Assembly: GCA_964471535.1 (NCBI GenBank) | Contig: CAYYHA010000256.1 | Coordinates: 1-5,844, forward strand | Source: CAYYHA01 sp964471535 | GTDB taxonomy: Bacteria; Myxococcota; Myxococcia; SLRQ01 | Direction: 5' to 3' | DNA length: 5,844 nt | Shown here: piece by piece, positions 5,083 through 5,844 of the stretch | Layout: each line of letters opens with the position of its first letter | How positions within the stretch are numbered: the stretch's first letter is position 1 | Translations under genes and position numbers: made by a program | The notes under the pieces: model-generated | Seen by the model: the letters and a program-made list of their open reading frames with translations, nothing else | The model's database searches: none | What the model was told of the DNA's origin: nothing

Positions 5083-5844
5083 TTCGTTCCCTCGCCCATG
5101 CGGGGGTGGCCGCCGTGCTCCTGCCCGTTCTGGCCGCTGGGGTGCCCGGGCTGGCGGGTGCCGAGGAGGCGGTGCGTCGCTTTGCGCTGGTCGTGGGGGC
5201 AAGCGAAGGCCTGCCCGCCGAGGAGCCGCTGCGCTACGCCGCGGCCGACGCCCACCGGGTGGCCGAGGTGCTTCGCGATCTGGGGGGTGTGCGCCCGGCA
5301 GACCTCCTGCTCCTCACCGATGCGGATGCCAGGGAGGTGCGTGCCTCGCTCATCGACCTCAACGTCCGCATCCGCTCGAGCCCGACGCCCGCGCTGCTCT
5401 TCGTGTTCTACTCCGGCCACGCCGATGCGGAGTCGTTGCACCTTCGGGGCACGAAGCTGCCGCTTCGGGAGCTGAAGGATCTCGTCGCCGGCTCGGCGGC
5501 CCGCGCCCGGGTGCTGGTCCTCGACGCCTGCCGCTCCGGTGCCATCACGCGGGTGAAGGGCGGCCGGCCTGGGCCGAGCTTCGAGGTCGAAGCGGAGGCG
5601 CCGCTTCGGGCGGAGGGGCTCGCGATCCTCACCTCGAGTGCGGCAGGGGAGGACGCACAGGAGTCGGATGCGCTGCAGGCCTCGTTCTTCACGCACTACC
5701 TCACCTCGGCGCTGCGCGGCGCGGCGGACCGGGACGGGGATGGTGTGGTGACGCTCGCGGAATCCTTCAGCTATGCCGCCAAGCGGACCGTTGCGGCGAC
5801 GGCCGCCACCCTCCCGGGACCGCAGCACCCCACCTACCGCTTCG
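5079..5844 (+). CDS. Exported caspase-family (peptidase C14) protein; C-terminus cut by window edge
   Basis: The 255 visible residues run off the right edge. Residues 1-28 form a signal peptide (MIRSLAHAG, hydrophobic core, probable cleavage after AGA), so the peptidase should act in the periplasm or outside. The mature part opens with RFALVVGASEG (34-44) and LRYAAADAHRVAEVL (51-65), typical of bacterial caspases. Catalytic His114 lies in FVFYSGHAD (108-116) and the nucleophile Cys151 in VLVLDACRSG (145-154); Cys151 is the only cysteine seen. After a basic, Pro/Gly-containing linker (155-179) comes LAILTSSAAGEDAQES (181-196), SFFTHYL (202-208) and an EF-hand-like loop DRDGDGVVTLAE (217-228). 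Prokaryotic relatives usually cut after Arg or Lys and some need calcium; neither is proven here. The start overlaps the anti-sigma stop as ATGA, with a G-rich stretch (5071-5078) directly before it, so translation is probably coupled. Confidence 0.93.
   Translation, partial: MIRSLAHAGVAAVLLPVLAAGVPGLAGAEEAVRRFALVVGASEGLPAEEPLRYAAADAHRVAEVLRDLGGVRPADLLLLTDADAREVRASLIDLNVRIRSSPTPALLFVFYSGHADAESLHLRGTKLPLRELKDLVAGSAARARVLVLDACRSGAITRVKGGRPGPSFEVEAEAPLRAEGLAILTSSAAGEDAQESDALQASFFTHYLTSALRGAADRDGDGVVTLAESFSYAAKRTVAATAATLPGPQHPTYRF

Noticed and set aside
4692..5828. Minus-strand open frame of 378 codons opposite the anti-sigma and caspase genes
   Set aside because: It is Arg/Gly-rich with no recognisable domain, and the plus strand here carries motif-supported genes.

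Overview
The window is very GC-rich, gene-dense bacterial DNA. Codons mostly end in G or C. The gene content is two ECF-type regulatory genes, an exported caspase-like peptidase, a DUF547 protein and a secreted protein of unknown function. This suggests a Gram-negative environmental bacterium with a large genome, such as Myxococcota or another deltaproteobacterial-type lineage. That placement is an inference from style and gene content; there is no rRNA or other marker gene to fix it.

Left part (1-1203, minus strand): a DUF547 protein with an N-terminal signal or anchor segment, cut by the left window edge so its C-terminus is missing, and a complete YjbQ/UPF0047-family protein. Both read leftward. 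A GC-rich gap of 128 bp (653-780) separates them and holds an inverted repeat but no clear promoter. An 89 bp divergent region (1204-1292) follows.

Middle part (1293-3675, plus strand): an exported protein of unknown function that appears to contain two diverged copies of one domain, then a complete sodium-coupled DASS/SLC13 carboxylate transporter carrying both SNT signatures.

Right part (3782-5844, plus strand): the most interesting part. An ECF sigma factor, a membrane-bound zinc-binding anti-sigma factor with a large extracytoplasmic DUF4384-like domain, and an exported caspase-family (C14) peptidase with an intact His/Cys dyad and an EF-hand-like calcium loop. Each gene overlaps the next by the 4 bp ATGA, so the three are almost certainly one translationally coupled operon. 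The caspase runs off the right edge. The layout suggests an envelope-signalling module in which an exported caspase and the outside domain of the anti-sigma factor act together to control the sigma factor. The function is inferred; the gene order, overlaps and motifs are read directly from the sequence.

No tRNA, rRNA, CRISPR array, transposase or attachment site was seen.
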